Positions 1 to 9,425 of a stretch of DNA of 41,147 nt are shown in pieces; within the stretch, counting starts at the first letter, position 1, and every line of letters starts with the position of its first letter. The notes under the pieces were generated by a model. That model saw only the letters and a list, made by a program, of their open reading frames with translations. It was not told the DNA's origin and did not search any database. Made by a program: the position numbers and the translations under genes. The stretch comes from Bacillota bacterium (GTDB taxonomy: Bacteria > Bacillota > Clostridia > Lachnospirales > Lachnospiraceae), in the NCBI GenBank assembly GCA_023414355.1, contig JAEZOB010000080.1, positions 1 to 41,147 of the forward strand, in the 5' to 3' direction.

Positions 1-128
1 GGAAGCTGCCAACTTCCCGTTGACAGCTTCCTTAACGTGTGCAATTATACAATTAAATCATGAAACCAAAGTAAACCCTGATTTTTTCATTAATCTAAGG
101 GGTTTACACAAAATTCTTTACACTCTCA
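1..128 (-). mobile_element. IS256-like terminal inverted repeat, partial element
   Basis: Read on the minus strand, 127 down to 99 begins GAGAGTGTAAAGAATTTTGT and continues into GTAAACCCC. This is the style of terminal repeat seen in IS256-family elements (from memory; not searched). The outer tip would be at about 127, so the element body would extend left and out of the window. A hairpin at 1-31 (8-bp stem GGAAGCTG/CAGCTTCC, a C/A mismatch, 4 more pairs, loop TTCCC) lies inside this segment. No transposase codons can be recognised here. It could instead be only a relic end. Confidence 0.4.
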
Positions 129-143
129 CTATCTAGGTATAAT

Positions 144-1946
144 TTATACGCATAAGTCTAACGCCAAATCTGAAATATCCTTCAATCTTTTCCCTTCAAC
201 CAAGGTATGTAAAGTCTCTGCAACATCATTTCTACCGTAATTATCACTATAGTCTGCAACTGCGTCAATTAATTCATAAAGCGCAAAGTGATAAACACAA
301 TCAATATCTCCTGTTCCGAGTGCCAAAGAAGCAATGCGTGATGGTAATGGTTCTCCAGTTACCACTGCTATATGAGGAAGATGACCTTTTCTATTTCTTA
401 TCAGGTTTAATGCCTCAGTTCGACTATTCTGAGCTCTATCTGATCGCATAGTCCATTTAGCCGAAACTGATGCATGTAAAATGGGTTTTCCTCCATTTTT
501 CTTTCTCAGATCAGCCATTTTACATATATTGTCATTTACTACACAAATGTTATCATTTAATTGAATATCTTCATATAATTCTCGATAAATAACTATATCA
601 GGTGCTACCATGTAATCATTACCAATCATCGCTGATAAACGCTTATTTGTTTGAGTTAATTCCGTCAAATATGCTAAATGCTCATATTGAGCAAAAGCCG
701 AAGTTTTGGTCTTGTTCCTATTTCCTAGTTTTAATATACTCCATTCACCTGGCCTTAAATGCTGCAACTTAGGAAAAGTATTCTCCAAGAAGTGCATTGT
801 TATTTCTTCAAAAGCATTACCTGAAGTTTGACCAGCTTGGCGCTTATCTAAAGTAGCCAATAATCGTTCAGAAATACCTTTTGCTATATACACAGATGCA
901 GCATTATCTTTATCAGCATTCGAAGAAACTCCTGCGCTATTAATTGATAATACTCCATTTTCTAATAGTTCCTTGTGGTATATTTTTCTTGCTTCCTCTA
1001 CAATTGATGTATTAGTTGACATTTCTAAACACCTCCTAATTTCTATTCCTACTGCCCTTGCTACTGGTGGAGGAAAAGCATTTCCTATCATCCTGCAGGC
1101 AGCGGTTTTTTTGGAACCAAAAGTCCAATTATCAGGAAACCCTTGTAATCTCGCGATCATTCGTGGAGTCAAACGAGGCATCCCATCAAAATTCTCTTCA
1201 GGTGCATCATTTGCTATACCTCTCCCATCAACCGATAATTCTTTCCATGCGTTTCTTGCTCTTGAAGGTCCCAAGTCAGGGCCACCATGTTTTTTTGATC
1301 CACCCACTATTGTAGGCGCAATCTTGTTTGCAAGCTTAGACCATTCTAGAGCTTTTTTCCATCCGTTCTTTTCCATCAAGTCATATAAGATTTCCCCCAC
1401 CGATAAGGGTGCATTAATATCTGCTCTTGGATATGTAAATATGCTCTTTATATCATTTCTAATTCCAATAATCACAACCCGAGGTCTAAGTTGTGGAACT
1501 CCATAATCTGAAGCGTTTAAAAGTTTAATTTGTACCACATATCCTAACCTTTCAATTGATGAAATTATACTATTTCTATATTCATCAAATTGAGGTTCTA
1601 AAAAACCCTTTACATTTTCTAGCATAACCGCTTTGGGTTTTATTTCACCTATCAATCTTATTGCTTCTGGAAAGAGATCTCTATCATCTTCAGCTCCAAG
1701 TTGCTGTCCCGCTATAGAAAAAGGAGGACATGGTACCCCGCCTGCAAGCAGGTCTATATTTCTATATATTGTACCATCAAAATTACAAACATCCTCACAA
1801 ATTACTGGCCATTCTTCTCTATTTTGTTTTAAAACATCACAATAATTCTTTTCATACTCCACAAGTGCCACGTGAGTAAATCCAGCCATTTCAAGGCCCA
1901 AAGCCTGTCCACCTGCACCTGAACATATTTCTAAACAAGTATACAT
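144..1946 (-). CDS. C5-cytosine methyltransferase fused to NgoMIV-type restriction endonuclease
   Basis: A 600-residue protein carrying both halves of a type II restriction-modification system. Residues 1-308 are a complete cytosine-C5 methyltransferase: motif I CSGAGG (8-13), motif IV GGVPCPPFS with catalytic Cys73, motif VI ENV (110-112), motif VIII QLRPRVV, then LTPRMIARLQGFPDNW and the motif X segment GNAFPPPVARAVG. Residues 309-600 closely resemble NgoMIV endonuclease along their full length: GQTSGNAFE, LQHLRPGEW, catalytic PD (Asp450), SAK (Lys497) and Glu511 in the PD...SxK(x13)E arrangement of the NgoMIV/Cfr10I family, RSDR recognition residues (501-504) and the C-terminal GKRLKDISDL. 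NgoMIV cuts G^CCGGC, so GCCGGC is the predicted site (inference). Normally these are two separate proteins; here no stop lies between them. An internal ribosome site could also give the nuclease alone. The start ATG at 1946 has only a weak GGTGG-type site. Confidence 0.93.
   Translation of the reverse strand: MYTCLEICSGAGGQALGLEMAGFTHVALVEYEKNYCDVLKQNREEWPVICEDVCNFDGTIYRNIDLLAGGVPCPPFSIAGQQLGAEDDRDLFPEAIRLIGEIKPKAVMLENVKGFLEPQFDEYRNSIISSIERLGYVVQIKLLNASDYGVPQLRPRVVIIGIRNDIKSIFTYPRADINAPLSVGEILYDLMEKNGWKKALEWSKLANKIAPTIVGGSKKHGGPDLGPSRARNAWKELSVDGRGIANDAPEENFDGMPRLTPRMIARLQGFPDNWTFGSKKTAACRMIGNAFPPPVARAVGIEIRRCLEMSTNTSIVEEARKIYHKELLENGVLSINSAGVSSNADKDNAASVYIAKGISERLLATLDKRQAGQTSGNAFEEITMHFLENTFPKLQHLRPGEWSILKLGNRNKTKTSAFAQYEHLAYLTELTQTNKRLSAMIGNDYMVAPDIVIYRELYEDIQLNDNICVVNDNICKMADLRKKNGGKPILHASVSAKWTMRSDRAQNSRTEALNLIRNRKGHLPHIAVVTGEPLPSRIASLALGTGDIDCVYHFALYELIDAVADYSDNYGRNDVAETLHTLVEGKRLKDISDLALDLCV
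1020..1037 (-). promoter_or_regulatory. internal ribosome binding site and ATG for the restriction enzyme half
   Basis: On the minus strand AGGAGGT (1037-1031) is followed by an 8-nt spacer and ATG (1022-1020), in frame with the fused gene at residue 309. Translation from here gives a 292-residue free endonuclease, close to the length of NgoMIV (286). It starts exactly where the methyltransferase fold ends. The site is much stronger than the one at the upstream start of the fusion, so free enzyme and fusion may both be made. Confidence 0.8.
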
Positions 1947-2300
1947 TATCCACCAACTTCATTCATTATTCAAAAGCACTTACTGTTCATATGTATTTCA
2001 TTAAGAAGTATCATTGTATCTCTACTTATTGAAGTTTAACATATACAATTTGGGTAAGCAACTTATTTGAAAATCTTCTGCAATATTTAAATTTTATACG
2101 GGCAAACCAAAACAGAGGGTTATGTAATAGCAAAAGTGAGTCAGAAAGAATAAAATTGCGAACCCACTAGTGAGCATATTTGTTTTTCCAGCGTGATTCC
2201 GCGGTTTTCGGAATCATGCTTTTACATTATCCGCTATGTCCTTTTAAAGAACCTTATGTAATATAATGATAACTATCATGGCATTAATTAATATGTTAAA
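1947..2300. other. intergenic region, restriction gene to sbcC
   Basis: No gene is visible. The stretch holds the upstream region of the restriction-modification gene, the hairpin element at 2191-2219, an isolated TTATCCGC (2227-2234) that matches the end of the repeats further right, and a small palindrome ATGATAACTATCAT at 2266-2279 just before the end of sbcC. I cannot place the promoter confidently. Confidence 0.5.
2191..2219 (+). repeat. hairpin element, copy 1 (TGATTCCG/CGGAATCA)
   Basis: GCGTGATTCCG (2191-2201) pairs with CGGAATCATGC (2209-2219), 11 pairs with one G-T wobble, and TTTTACATT follows. The same stem sequence recurs at 12263-12290. Both copies have GAAAGAATAAAA some 35-60 bp upstream and TTATCCGC 10-20 bp downstream. 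It resembles a weak plus-strand terminator, but no plus-strand gene precedes it. Confidence 0.6.
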
Positions 2301-5300
2301 TCATTCATCCATTTCCCACTTAGCCTTACTTCCTTTATCATTTTTTGTAACAACCAACTTAGTCCCGATTTGCGCTTTTAGTTCAGTTACATGGGATATT
2401 ATACCAACTAGTCTCTTACCTTCCGATAAATCATGCAAAATAGAGATTGCTTGCATTCTTGTCTCATCACTCAGCGAACCAAAGCCTTCATCGATAAACA
2501 TCGTGTCGATATGTATGCTACCAGCTGAATTCTGAATAATATCTGCCATACCCAATGCCATTGCCAATGCTGCCATGAAGGATTCCCCACCTGATAACGT
2601 CTTAACATCTCTGGTCTGATCATTAACCATGCTGTAAACATCTAAATCAAGTCCTACTTCCCCTTGATTAGACAAGTCTTCTATATTTCTGCATTTTAAG
2701 ATAAACTGTCCATTCGACATAATGATCAGTCTCTTATTTGCTTCATTTAAGATGGAATTAAAGTATCTCCTTTGGATATAAGTTTGGAAATTTAATCGTT
2801 TCTGCCCAGCCTTTCCTGTAGCTGTTGCCTCCAGTCGGTTAATGACCGAGTATTCGTCCTTCATCTTTTTCCTGATTTCATATAGCTTTCCTACGTTATC
2901 AATGGCCTTCTCATTACGGGAGCGTATGCCGAATATCGACTTTGATAATTCATCTAACTTCGTTTTGGCAGCTTCCAGTTCAGTCCTTTTTTCTTCCATT
3001 ACCACCGTATGTACCTTTGATTTTCCTGCAGTCAGCTCTGTGTAATTCTTCAGACCGATTTCAACCTGAAGTACTTCATCCCTGTATTTCTGATATTCCT
3101 GGTCTAGCTCCTCAATCTTTGAAGCAGACAAAAGAGACGCATGATATGCAACCATATCGCCAAATCCCTGTTTCCGCAATTCCTGATCAAAGTTCTCTTG
3201 AAATTTAGTTTCCTCTTCGGATAATCTGATCTGAGTGATTTCTTCTGTTTTGAGATTACCTTGTTTAAGATTGGTATCCTCAAGCATCGCCTGATAACTT
3301 TTTGATGATTCCACCATAGCTATCTCAAGATTCTGGGTACGCACCTTCGAAGCTGCCAACTCCTGTTCTGCCGCTTGTTTGGTTTCATAGATAAGAGATG
3401 CTTTCATGTTCTTAATGTCAGTGGAAACCTCTGCCATCTTAATATCCACTTCTTTTAGGGCTGTGGCTGTTGACTCTTTCTTTTGTAGATTGGTCTCCAG
3501 GTTCACCTTCAACTGTTTTAATTCAGCTTCATTCTGCTCATAGCTTTGTTTCGCTACCACAGCTTTGTTCTTCTTCTCTATTTCTGATCCAAACTGCTCT
3601 AAACATTCTTTGATTATTTCCTTGAGCTTGTCCAGAGTTATCTGATCTACATCAAATTCCGCGTTGATACATCTCTTTCCCTCCAGCTCGGCTTTCACTT
3701 TCTGCTTTTCATAGCTTTGCTTTGCCTGATACATCATTTCTTTCTTCTTCTCTACTACTTTTTCTGCGGTTTCCTTCTCACTCTTGGCATTTTGCAGGTC
3801 ATTCTGTGAGATACCGCCATCGATAAAGGACGCCATCTGTGGATGGGAGGTTGAACCGCAGACCGGGCAGGGGCATCCTTCCTTAAGTTCATGAGCTAAT
3901 ATACCCGCCTGACCTACGATAAATTTCTGATAAACTTTATCATAACGTTCTGACTTTTCATGAGCAAACATTTCTGCTATCTTACATTCATTTTCAGTAT
4001 CCCTAAAAGCTTTTCCCCATCTCTCTAAGGTCTGCATGATAGTTAATAGATTTTCAAGACTTGCTTTTTTATCTCCTAAACGTTCCACTGTTTGAGTCAG
4101 TAATTGAAGATTCTCCGTTGCAATTTTAAGATCTTGCTGGTCAGCATTAAGTTTATTCTGAGTGTCTGTTATATATTTTATATTTTCACTGATCGTGTCG
4201 AAGTCGTCCTGTACTGATTGTCTGTTTTTCGATATCGTATCAAAAACATCATTCATCTTATCAAGTTTTTGATATTTTGGCAGAAAATCATTGATTTTGC
4301 TTATCTTGGTAACCAGTTCAGGATTAAACTTTCTATATTCTGCTTCTGCAGCTTCACTTATCTGTCTTCTACTTTCCAGAATTACTTTACTATTTCCTAA
4401 CCATTCCTTGAGGTCTATTATTCTTTGATCGCAGCTCCTACGTTCTGCCTGTTTGTTCAGATAAGCCTTTTCCTTCGGTTCTACAAAGGCTGCCTTTTTG
4501 GCAGAATCCTTTTTATTCTTTACTGCATCCATCTCGTTAACTTTTGAATCAAGCTCAACTTTCCTGTTCTGTTCTTTCTCCAATACGGTAAAAAGCTTAT
4601 TCGTCTCTTCCGCCTGCTTTAATTCCGTGATAACTAGATTAAGATTCGATTGGTTTTCCTTCAGTTCATTGGTGACATCACTCTCCATTTGCATTGCTTC
4701 GTCTATAATCTGCAGTACCATGGCGGTCTGCTGCTCCGGATTACTCTCAGAGAATCGTGCCATAGTATTCCATTCTGTTTCATATGAACTCCCATCAATG
4801 CATTGTACATTATCCATTTCGCGGAGGATATCCTTGCGGTTATCCTCTAGTTTACCATAGATTGATTTCGCAGAATACTTAAGTTCTTCTTCAATTCTCC
4901 AATATATCTTTGTATTAAAGATCTTCGCAAATATCTCTTTTCTCTCTTTGGAAGGTGCGTGGAGCAACTTTAAAAAATCACCTTGAGCTATCATGGCAAT
5001 CTGGGTAAATTGATTAACATCAAGACCGATAATATCTATGATTTTTTGATTTGTTTCTTTTATTTTTCCGTGGTATATCATTCCATCCGGCATGATTAAT
5101 TCAACACTAGGTTGATCTATTGTCTTCGTATAATCACCGTCTTTGTTCTTTCTTTTACTAATTCGCTCCTGTCTGGGAGACCTGTTTATAATATATGTCT
5201 CTCCATTGTATATAAATTTCAGTTCGACAAAGGTTCTGATATCCTCATCGGCAAATTGGCTTCGCATCATCTCACCGTCACGTTTACCGCCGCTAGTCTG

Positions 5301-5459
5301 GTCATAAAACGCATATGTAATTGCGTCAAATATGGTTGTCTTTCCAGCACCTGTATCTCCGGTAATCAGAAATATTCCATGGTTAACATCCGTGAAATCA
5401 ATGGTTTCTTCATTTGCATAGGAGCCGAAAGCAGACATTTTTACATAAACAGGTTTCAT
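2301..5459 (-). CDS. sbcC: SbcC, ATPase subunit of SbcCD nuclease
   Basis: Rad50-like ATPase (1052 aa) that works with SbcD to open and cut DNA hairpins and protein-blocked ends. Seen: N-terminal Walker A GDTGAGKT (residues 34-41), two long coiled-coil arms, a central zinc hook CPVC (Cys531 and Cys534) almost exactly at the midpoint, ABC signature LSGGES (955-960), then Walker B/D-loop segment MFIDEGFGSLSDE, and a late ISH H-loop. Length is normal for the family. Its ATG shares one base with the sbcD stop (TAATG at 5461-5457), so the two are translationally coupled in the order sbcD-sbcC. The pair is usually housekeeping, but the complex also attacks invading DNA, and here it sits between two defence systems. 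Confidence 0.95.
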   Translation of the reverse strand: MKPVYVKMSAFGSYANEETIDFTDVNHGIFLITGDTGAGKTTIFDAITYAFYDQTSGGKRDGEMMRSQFADEDIRTFVELKFIYNGETYIINRSPRQERISKRKNKDGDYTKTIDQPSVELIMPDGMIYHGKIKETNQKIIDIIGLDVNQFTQIAMIAQGDFLKLLHAPSKERKEIFAKIFNTKIYWRIEEELKYSAKSIYGKLEDNRKDILREMDNVQCIDGSSYETEWNTMARFSESNPEQQTAMVLQIIDEAMQMESDVTNELKENQSNLNLVITELKQAEETNKLFTVLEKEQNRKVELDSKVNEMDAVKNKKDSAKKAAFVEPKEKAYLNKQAERRSCDQRIIDLKEWLGNSKVILESRRQISEAAEAEYRKFNPELVTKISKINDFLPKYQKLDKMNDVFDTISKNRQSVQDDFDTISENIKYITDTQNKLNADQQDLKIATENLQLLTQTVERLGDKKASLENLLTIMQTLERWGKAFRDTENECKIAEMFAHEKSERYDKVYQKFIVGQAGILAHELKEGCPCPVCGSTSHPQMASFIDGGISQNDLQNAKSEKETAEKVVEKKKEMMYQAKQSYEKQKVKAELEGKRCINAEFDVDQITLDKLKEIIKECLEQFGSEIEKKNKAVVAKQSYEQNEAELKQLKVNLETNLQKKESTATALKEVDIKMAEVSTDIKNMKASLIYETKQAAEQELAASKVRTQNLEIAMVESSKSYQAMLEDTNLKQGNLKTEEITQIRLSEEETKFQENFDQELRKQGFGDMVAYHASLLSASKIEELDQEYQKYRDEVLQVEIGLKNYTELTAGKSKVHTVVMEEKRTELEAAKTKLDELSKSIFGIRSRNEKAIDNVGKLYEIRKKMKDEYSVINRLEATATGKAGQKRLNFQTYIQRRYFNSILNEANKRLIIMSNGQFILKCRNIEDLSNQGEVGLDLDVYSMVNDQTRDVKTLSGGESFMAALAMALGMADIIQNSAGSIHIDTMFIDEGFGSLSDETRMQAISILHDLSEGKRLVGIISHVTELKAQIGTKLVVTKNDKGSKAKWEMDE

Positions 5460-6625
5460 TAATCCTCTGCCCCCTTTACCTTATCTATGATTTCTATCAT
5501 GATCTTCTCTTCATTATTGTTTATAGGTTCACAGTTTATTTCCTGGTAGAACTCCTTGAATGCTTCAAATGGATCAAGTACGGAAGCCTCACTGATAGCG
5601 TTCTCCAGCTGGACTTTCGTCCGGCTGTTCTCTACCTTAACCTCGAGAATAGAATCGTAATACTCCTCCAGCTGTTCCTTTGGTTTGTAGATATCAGCTT
5701 CATCCGTCAAGGTAATGCTGATAAAATCATGCCGGTTCTCAGGGGTTGCCCTGCTGATTATCTCACTTAGTGTACCTTTTTCTTTTCTGACATCCTGAAT
5801 TGCGGCAAGTGGAAGCTTATCGATGGAGATTTCTTCTCCCTTTTCACCGATCGTCACCATTGTAACCGATTTCACATGCTTCTCTTCACTGACGGAGTAT
5901 TTGAGGGGAGTACCACTATATCTGATATTTCTCCGCCCGATGTGCTGCGGACCGTGCAGATGCCCCAATGCAACATAATCAAACTGTATTATAGATGCTA
6001 TGTCGACACTGTCAACTCCACCAACTGATAAATAAACCTGTTCAGAATCACAGGTCTCCGGAATCATCTCCCCAGATACATAGAACTGGTGGGAGATCAG
6101 AATATTACGCTCGCTATAATTAATTTGTTCCCGGTCAATCAGCGCAGAAATTGCTTTATCATAACCTGTTATACTTCCTTCCTCAAATAAATGGCGCACG
6201 TAACCCGGTTTAGTAAAAGGAAGCAGATAAAAATTAACAGGTCCATACTTGTCCTTTAAAACAACCTTTTTCAGATGCTCCTCTTCTGTCTGAGGCGGCA
6301 GAACTGATATGTAGATATTATGCTTCTCCAAAAAGGAACTGGCATAACTCAGCCGTTCGGCAGAGTCATGATTCCCCGCAATAATCATGACCGAAATACT
6401 TGGAGTAATATCTGATAGGTCATTTAAAAATTTATCAAAGACCGTATAGGCTTCTGCTGAGGGGACAGACTTGTCATAGATATCACCGGCGATGATGATA
6501 GCATCAGGATGCTGCTCCTTAGCCCTATCTACTACTTGAATTAGGATTTCTAACTGATTATCCCGAAGATTATAGAAATGCAATTGCTTACCGATATGAA
6601 GATCGGAAATATGGAATAGTTTCAT
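5459..6625 (-). CDS. sbcD: SbcD, nuclease subunit of SbcCD
   Basis: Mre11-like calcineurin-fold nuclease (388 aa), the metal-dependent subunit of SbcCD. Phosphoesterase motifs are in order: DLH (Asp8, His10), GDIYD (Asp48), GNHD (Asn85, His86), a later SHQF histidine and GHLH. The C-terminal ~110 residues form the usual capping/SbcC-binding part. It is the first gene of the sbcDC operon and overlaps sbcC by one base. The start follows an AAGAAGGGAATAAAAA leader, a moderate ribosome site. Nothing looks damaged. Confidence 0.95.
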   Translation of the reverse strand: MKLFHISDLHIGKQLHFYNLRDNQLEILIQVVDRAKEQHPDAIIIAGDIYDKSVPSAEAYTVFDKFLNDLSDITPSISVMIIAGNHDSAERLSYASSFLEKHNIYISVLPPQTEEEHLKKVVLKDKYGPVNFYLLPFTKPGYVRHLFEEGSITGYDKAISALIDREQINYSERNILISHQFYVSGEMIPETCDSEQVYLSVGGVDSVDIASIIQFDYVALGHLHGPQHIGRRNIRYSGTPLKYSVSEEKHVKSVTMVTIGEKGEEISIDKLPLAAIQDVRKEKGTLSEIISRATPENRHDFISITLTDEADIYKPKEQLEEYYDSILEVKVENSRTKVQLENAISEASVLDPFEAFKEFYQEINCEPINNNEEKIMIEIIDKVKGAED

Positions 6626-6989
6626 TTTTTATTCCCTTCTTTATAAATTTTTATCCTAATATCCTCTACCGTTTAGACTAATGAATTAAGAAAATAAGTT
6701 GTAAATTCATATATGTTGATATGCCTAATCAACATTATCAATTCTTAATTTACCAAACTATCTCAATGTAGATATTTCGCCTAATTGAAATGCTTATTCT
6801 ATTTTTATATTTCCATATTCCATACTTTTTTACTTCTTTTTAACAGGTGAGCGCCACTGATTATAAATACCTATACCTAATGTCATAAATATAAAGCATC
6901 ATACCAGCCCATTTCTATGATATATAAAAAAGTTTCCAATAGACTTAGCAGTTCATTTTCAATAGCATCTTTTATAAAAAAGCGCTCTT
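6626..6989. other. intergenic region, sbcD to Lamassu operon
   Basis: AT-rich and without a gene that I can support. It contains the promoter side of sbcDC and the 3' end of the Lamassu operon. One clear hairpin, ATGTTGAT (6713-6720) with ATCAACAT (6728-6735), lies about 90 bp upstream of the sbcD start and could be an operator. No convincing Lamassu terminator is visible. Confidence 0.5.
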
Positions 6990-9425
6990 TTAGTTTCCAC
7001 TAAATGTAATTGATTTTGTGGAAATAGGTCTTCCCACTGAAACGAATTCTATCTTCATGTAATCAATGCCAAAGCCCTCCATGCGATTTTTCAAAAGCTC
7101 TTCAACATTTTTATTGCATGTACAAAAGAATAATTGTTGTATATCATTCTCAGAATATGCCATAATGTATTTTAAAATATCTAAAAAAGATAACATATTA
7201 ATATCGTCCAGAAAGCTCGTTACATCATCGATAAAATAAGAGGCAAATAAATTATTATCCGTTCTTTGTAATAAGTTTCCGATAAAGTATGCTACCACAA
7301 AAACACTCATCTGCCCATCACTCAGCATATTGAAAACATTGTTTTGCCTTTCATCCTGTAAACTAACTCCTGCCTTGCTTAATTTACTAGAGCGATCTGT
7401 GGCAAAATGAAATTCCTTTATATTAGCATGTTTTATTATTTTACTAAAGATACTTTCAATAAATGGTCCTATTTTATCAATTTCACAGTTTTCCAAGTTT
7501 ATTACAGCTTGTTCAATATTGGATGATAATGTAACTAATTTCTGTTTTCTTTCTTTATGTTCAATCACTTCTACATTTATCTTCTCAATCTCTTTGTCTA
7601 ATTCTTTTAATTGACTATCAAGTATCGCCTTTTCTTTAGAACTTAGGTAAGCATCCAAGAAGGCTAATTTTTGAATCATTATATTTTGATTAAATGTTAT
7701 AAAGTCATTTCTTTTTTCATAGAACTGTTCCAGTTTCATAGATAACGACTTATATTCTTCTCTTTTAATCAATTCATTCTCTTCTATACCCAGATAAGTA
7801 AGTAAGCTAATTAGTTGGTCTTTATTAATATCTAATTCTTCGCTTTTAATAATATTGTTTTTACAATCATCCAATTTATTTTTTAAATTCTCTATGATGT
7901 TTTTATTTATGTCTATTTTAAACAATTCTACCTTGCTAAAAAAAGTTCTAGTCTTACTCCATATTTCTTCTATTGTTTCACTTTGTCTTTGATATTCATC
8001 TCTAAGCTTAACCAACTCTGTAGTTGCATAATCTTTAAAAATATTCCAAACATCATTTGCCTTTTGTTTTTTTGCATTTCTTTGTTTTACAGTTTCATTT
8101 ACCACACGTTCTTGTCCATTTAAATACTCCTCAGCCTCCTTTCCTAATGCATTTTCATCTAGCCTTGATAATTGTTCTGACGATCCACATAGAGGGCAAA
8201 TAGTATGGCCTTTATCAACATATTCTTCAATTAATTCCTTTTTGGTCTCAATAATACTTCGAAACAGTTCTATAAGTTTTGTTCCTTTTCCAAAAGCCAA
8301 AATATTATCATCCAAAATTTTTATTTCTTTTATATACTCATCAAATTCCTTCTTATCCTTCTTATATCTTATTCCTAATCCCTCAAAACCTTCAAAATCG
8401 CATTCCTCAATTGCAAATTCCTTATCCAATAAATTGAGTAATTTTTTGCATTTATCTATCCCATTAATAGGTTCATTTCTCTTCTCTGTCAAATACCAAC
8501 TCTTTTCTATGCAGAAATCAATCTGTTCTTTCATATTTTCATATATCTCGCTTACCTCTGCTAATCCAATATAATCTTTATTTGCTCTTTGATCAATATC
8601 CATCCTTTTACAAATATTCTCTGCATACGAAAATCCCCACGCGCGTATATTTTGCTGTAATTCTCTTGCTTGTTCTACCGATACTACCAATGTCTCCTCT
8701 GATAAATAAGCTTTCTCAATAGGGTATTCCGGTATTTCCTTTAAAACTACAAGTTGCTCAGACTTATCTAATACACCTTTTTTCTTAATATTTATTTCAT
8801 TAATCTCATTTCCTAATATGTCAATTTTTTTTTGCTCTTGTTCAGCCGCTTTTGTAAGCTCTGAAACAAGAATCAGGCTTTCACTTGTATCTTCCATGAA
8901 ATCTTTAATTTGTTCTCTCATATTTGTTCTTGGCATATTCATAAAGCGGAATGCTTTGCCCATATCTAAAAAATAATTCTGATATAGATCACCCTTAAAT
9001 TGTCTGAAATCTTCTAGTTGATTTGAAACTGCAATTGGTATATCATTTTGAATAACTTGGAAATCTTCCAACACCTCCAATGTATCGTCATTCCTTCTCC
9101 TAACTATCTCTACCTCATCTCCATCACAATTCAATTTCAAACTCACAATCACTTCTTCATTTTTAGTACACTCTTTATTTTTTAAAATACTTTTTTTATT
9201 TAATATCTTATTCTTTTCCCCTTTTTCTGGAGCCCTATCATCAAACGAATTATGTAATCTTTTTATATCACCTGTAATACACCATTCTATAGCATCTATT
9301 AATGATGTTTTGCCATAACCATTCTCTCCTGTTAATAAAATTAATTTTTCCTTACCAATACTAATTATACTTTCCTCTTTATATGCTCTAAAGTTCTTAA
9401 GTTTAATTTCTTTGATTTTAATCAT
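6990..9425 (-). CDS. lmuB: Lamassu-like SMC/ABC ATPase (LmuB-type) with zinc hook
   Basis: An 811-residue SMC/Rad50-like ATPase, third gene of a three-gene defence operon. Seen: Walker A GENGYGKT (33-40), long coiled coil, zinc hook CPLC (Cys410, Cys413) at the exact midpoint, signature LSDGQ (701-705, in place of LSGGE), Walker B FIDD (731-734) followed by TSFLDD, and a C-terminal FFCTCNKN where an H-loop histidine is usually found. In Lamassu and the related ABC three-component systems this subunit senses foreign DNA and releases or activates the nuclease effector (family knowledge). Its ATG overlaps the stop of the middle gene by 8 bp (ATGATTAA), and AAGGAG lies 9 nt upstream. It differs from SbcC in size, signature and context. 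It could be named an ABC-3C ATPase instead; the two terms overlap. Confidence 0.82.
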   Translation of the reverse strand: MIKIKEIKLKNFRAYKEESIISIGKEKLILLTGENGYGKTSLIDAIEWCITGDIKRLHNSFDDRAPEKGEKNKILNKKSILKNKECTKNEEVIVSLKLNCDGDEVEIVRRRNDDTLEVLEDFQVIQNDIPIAVSNQLEDFRQFKGDLYQNYFLDMGKAFRFMNMPRTNMREQIKDFMEDTSESLILVSELTKAAEQEQKKIDILGNEINEINIKKKGVLDKSEQLVVLKEIPEYPIEKAYLSEETLVVSVEQARELQQNIRAWGFSYAENICKRMDIDQRANKDYIGLAEVSEIYENMKEQIDFCIEKSWYLTEKRNEPINGIDKCKKLLNLLDKEFAIEECDFEGFEGLGIRYKKDKKEFDEYIKEIKILDDNILAFGKGTKLIELFRSIIETKKELIEEYVDKGHTICPLCGSSEQLSRLDENALGKEAEEYLNGQERVVNETVKQRNAKKQKANDVWNIFKDYATTELVKLRDEYQRQSETIEEIWSKTRTFFSKVELFKIDINKNIIENLKNKLDDCKNNIIKSEELDINKDQLISLLTYLGIEENELIKREEYKSLSMKLEQFYEKRNDFITFNQNIMIQKLAFLDAYLSSKEKAILDSQLKELDKEIEKINVEVIEHKERKQKLVTLSSNIEQAVINLENCEIDKIGPFIESIFSKIIKHANIKEFHFATDRSSKLSKAGVSLQDERQNNVFNMLSDGQMSVFVVAYFIGNLLQRTDNNLFASYFIDDVTSFLDDINMLSFLDILKYIMAYSENDIQQLFFCTCNKNVEELLKNRMEGFGIDYMKIEFVSVGRPISTKSITFSGN

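Noticed and set aside
973..1506. Plus-strand protein of 177 residues inside the restriction-modification gene
   Set aside because: It is a shadow of a strongly conserved minus-strand gene and matches no family.
2301..6625. SbcCD as a second Lamassu-like or Wadjet-like defence system
   Set aside because: The motifs, sizes (1052 and 388 aa) and order are those of ordinary SbcC and SbcD.
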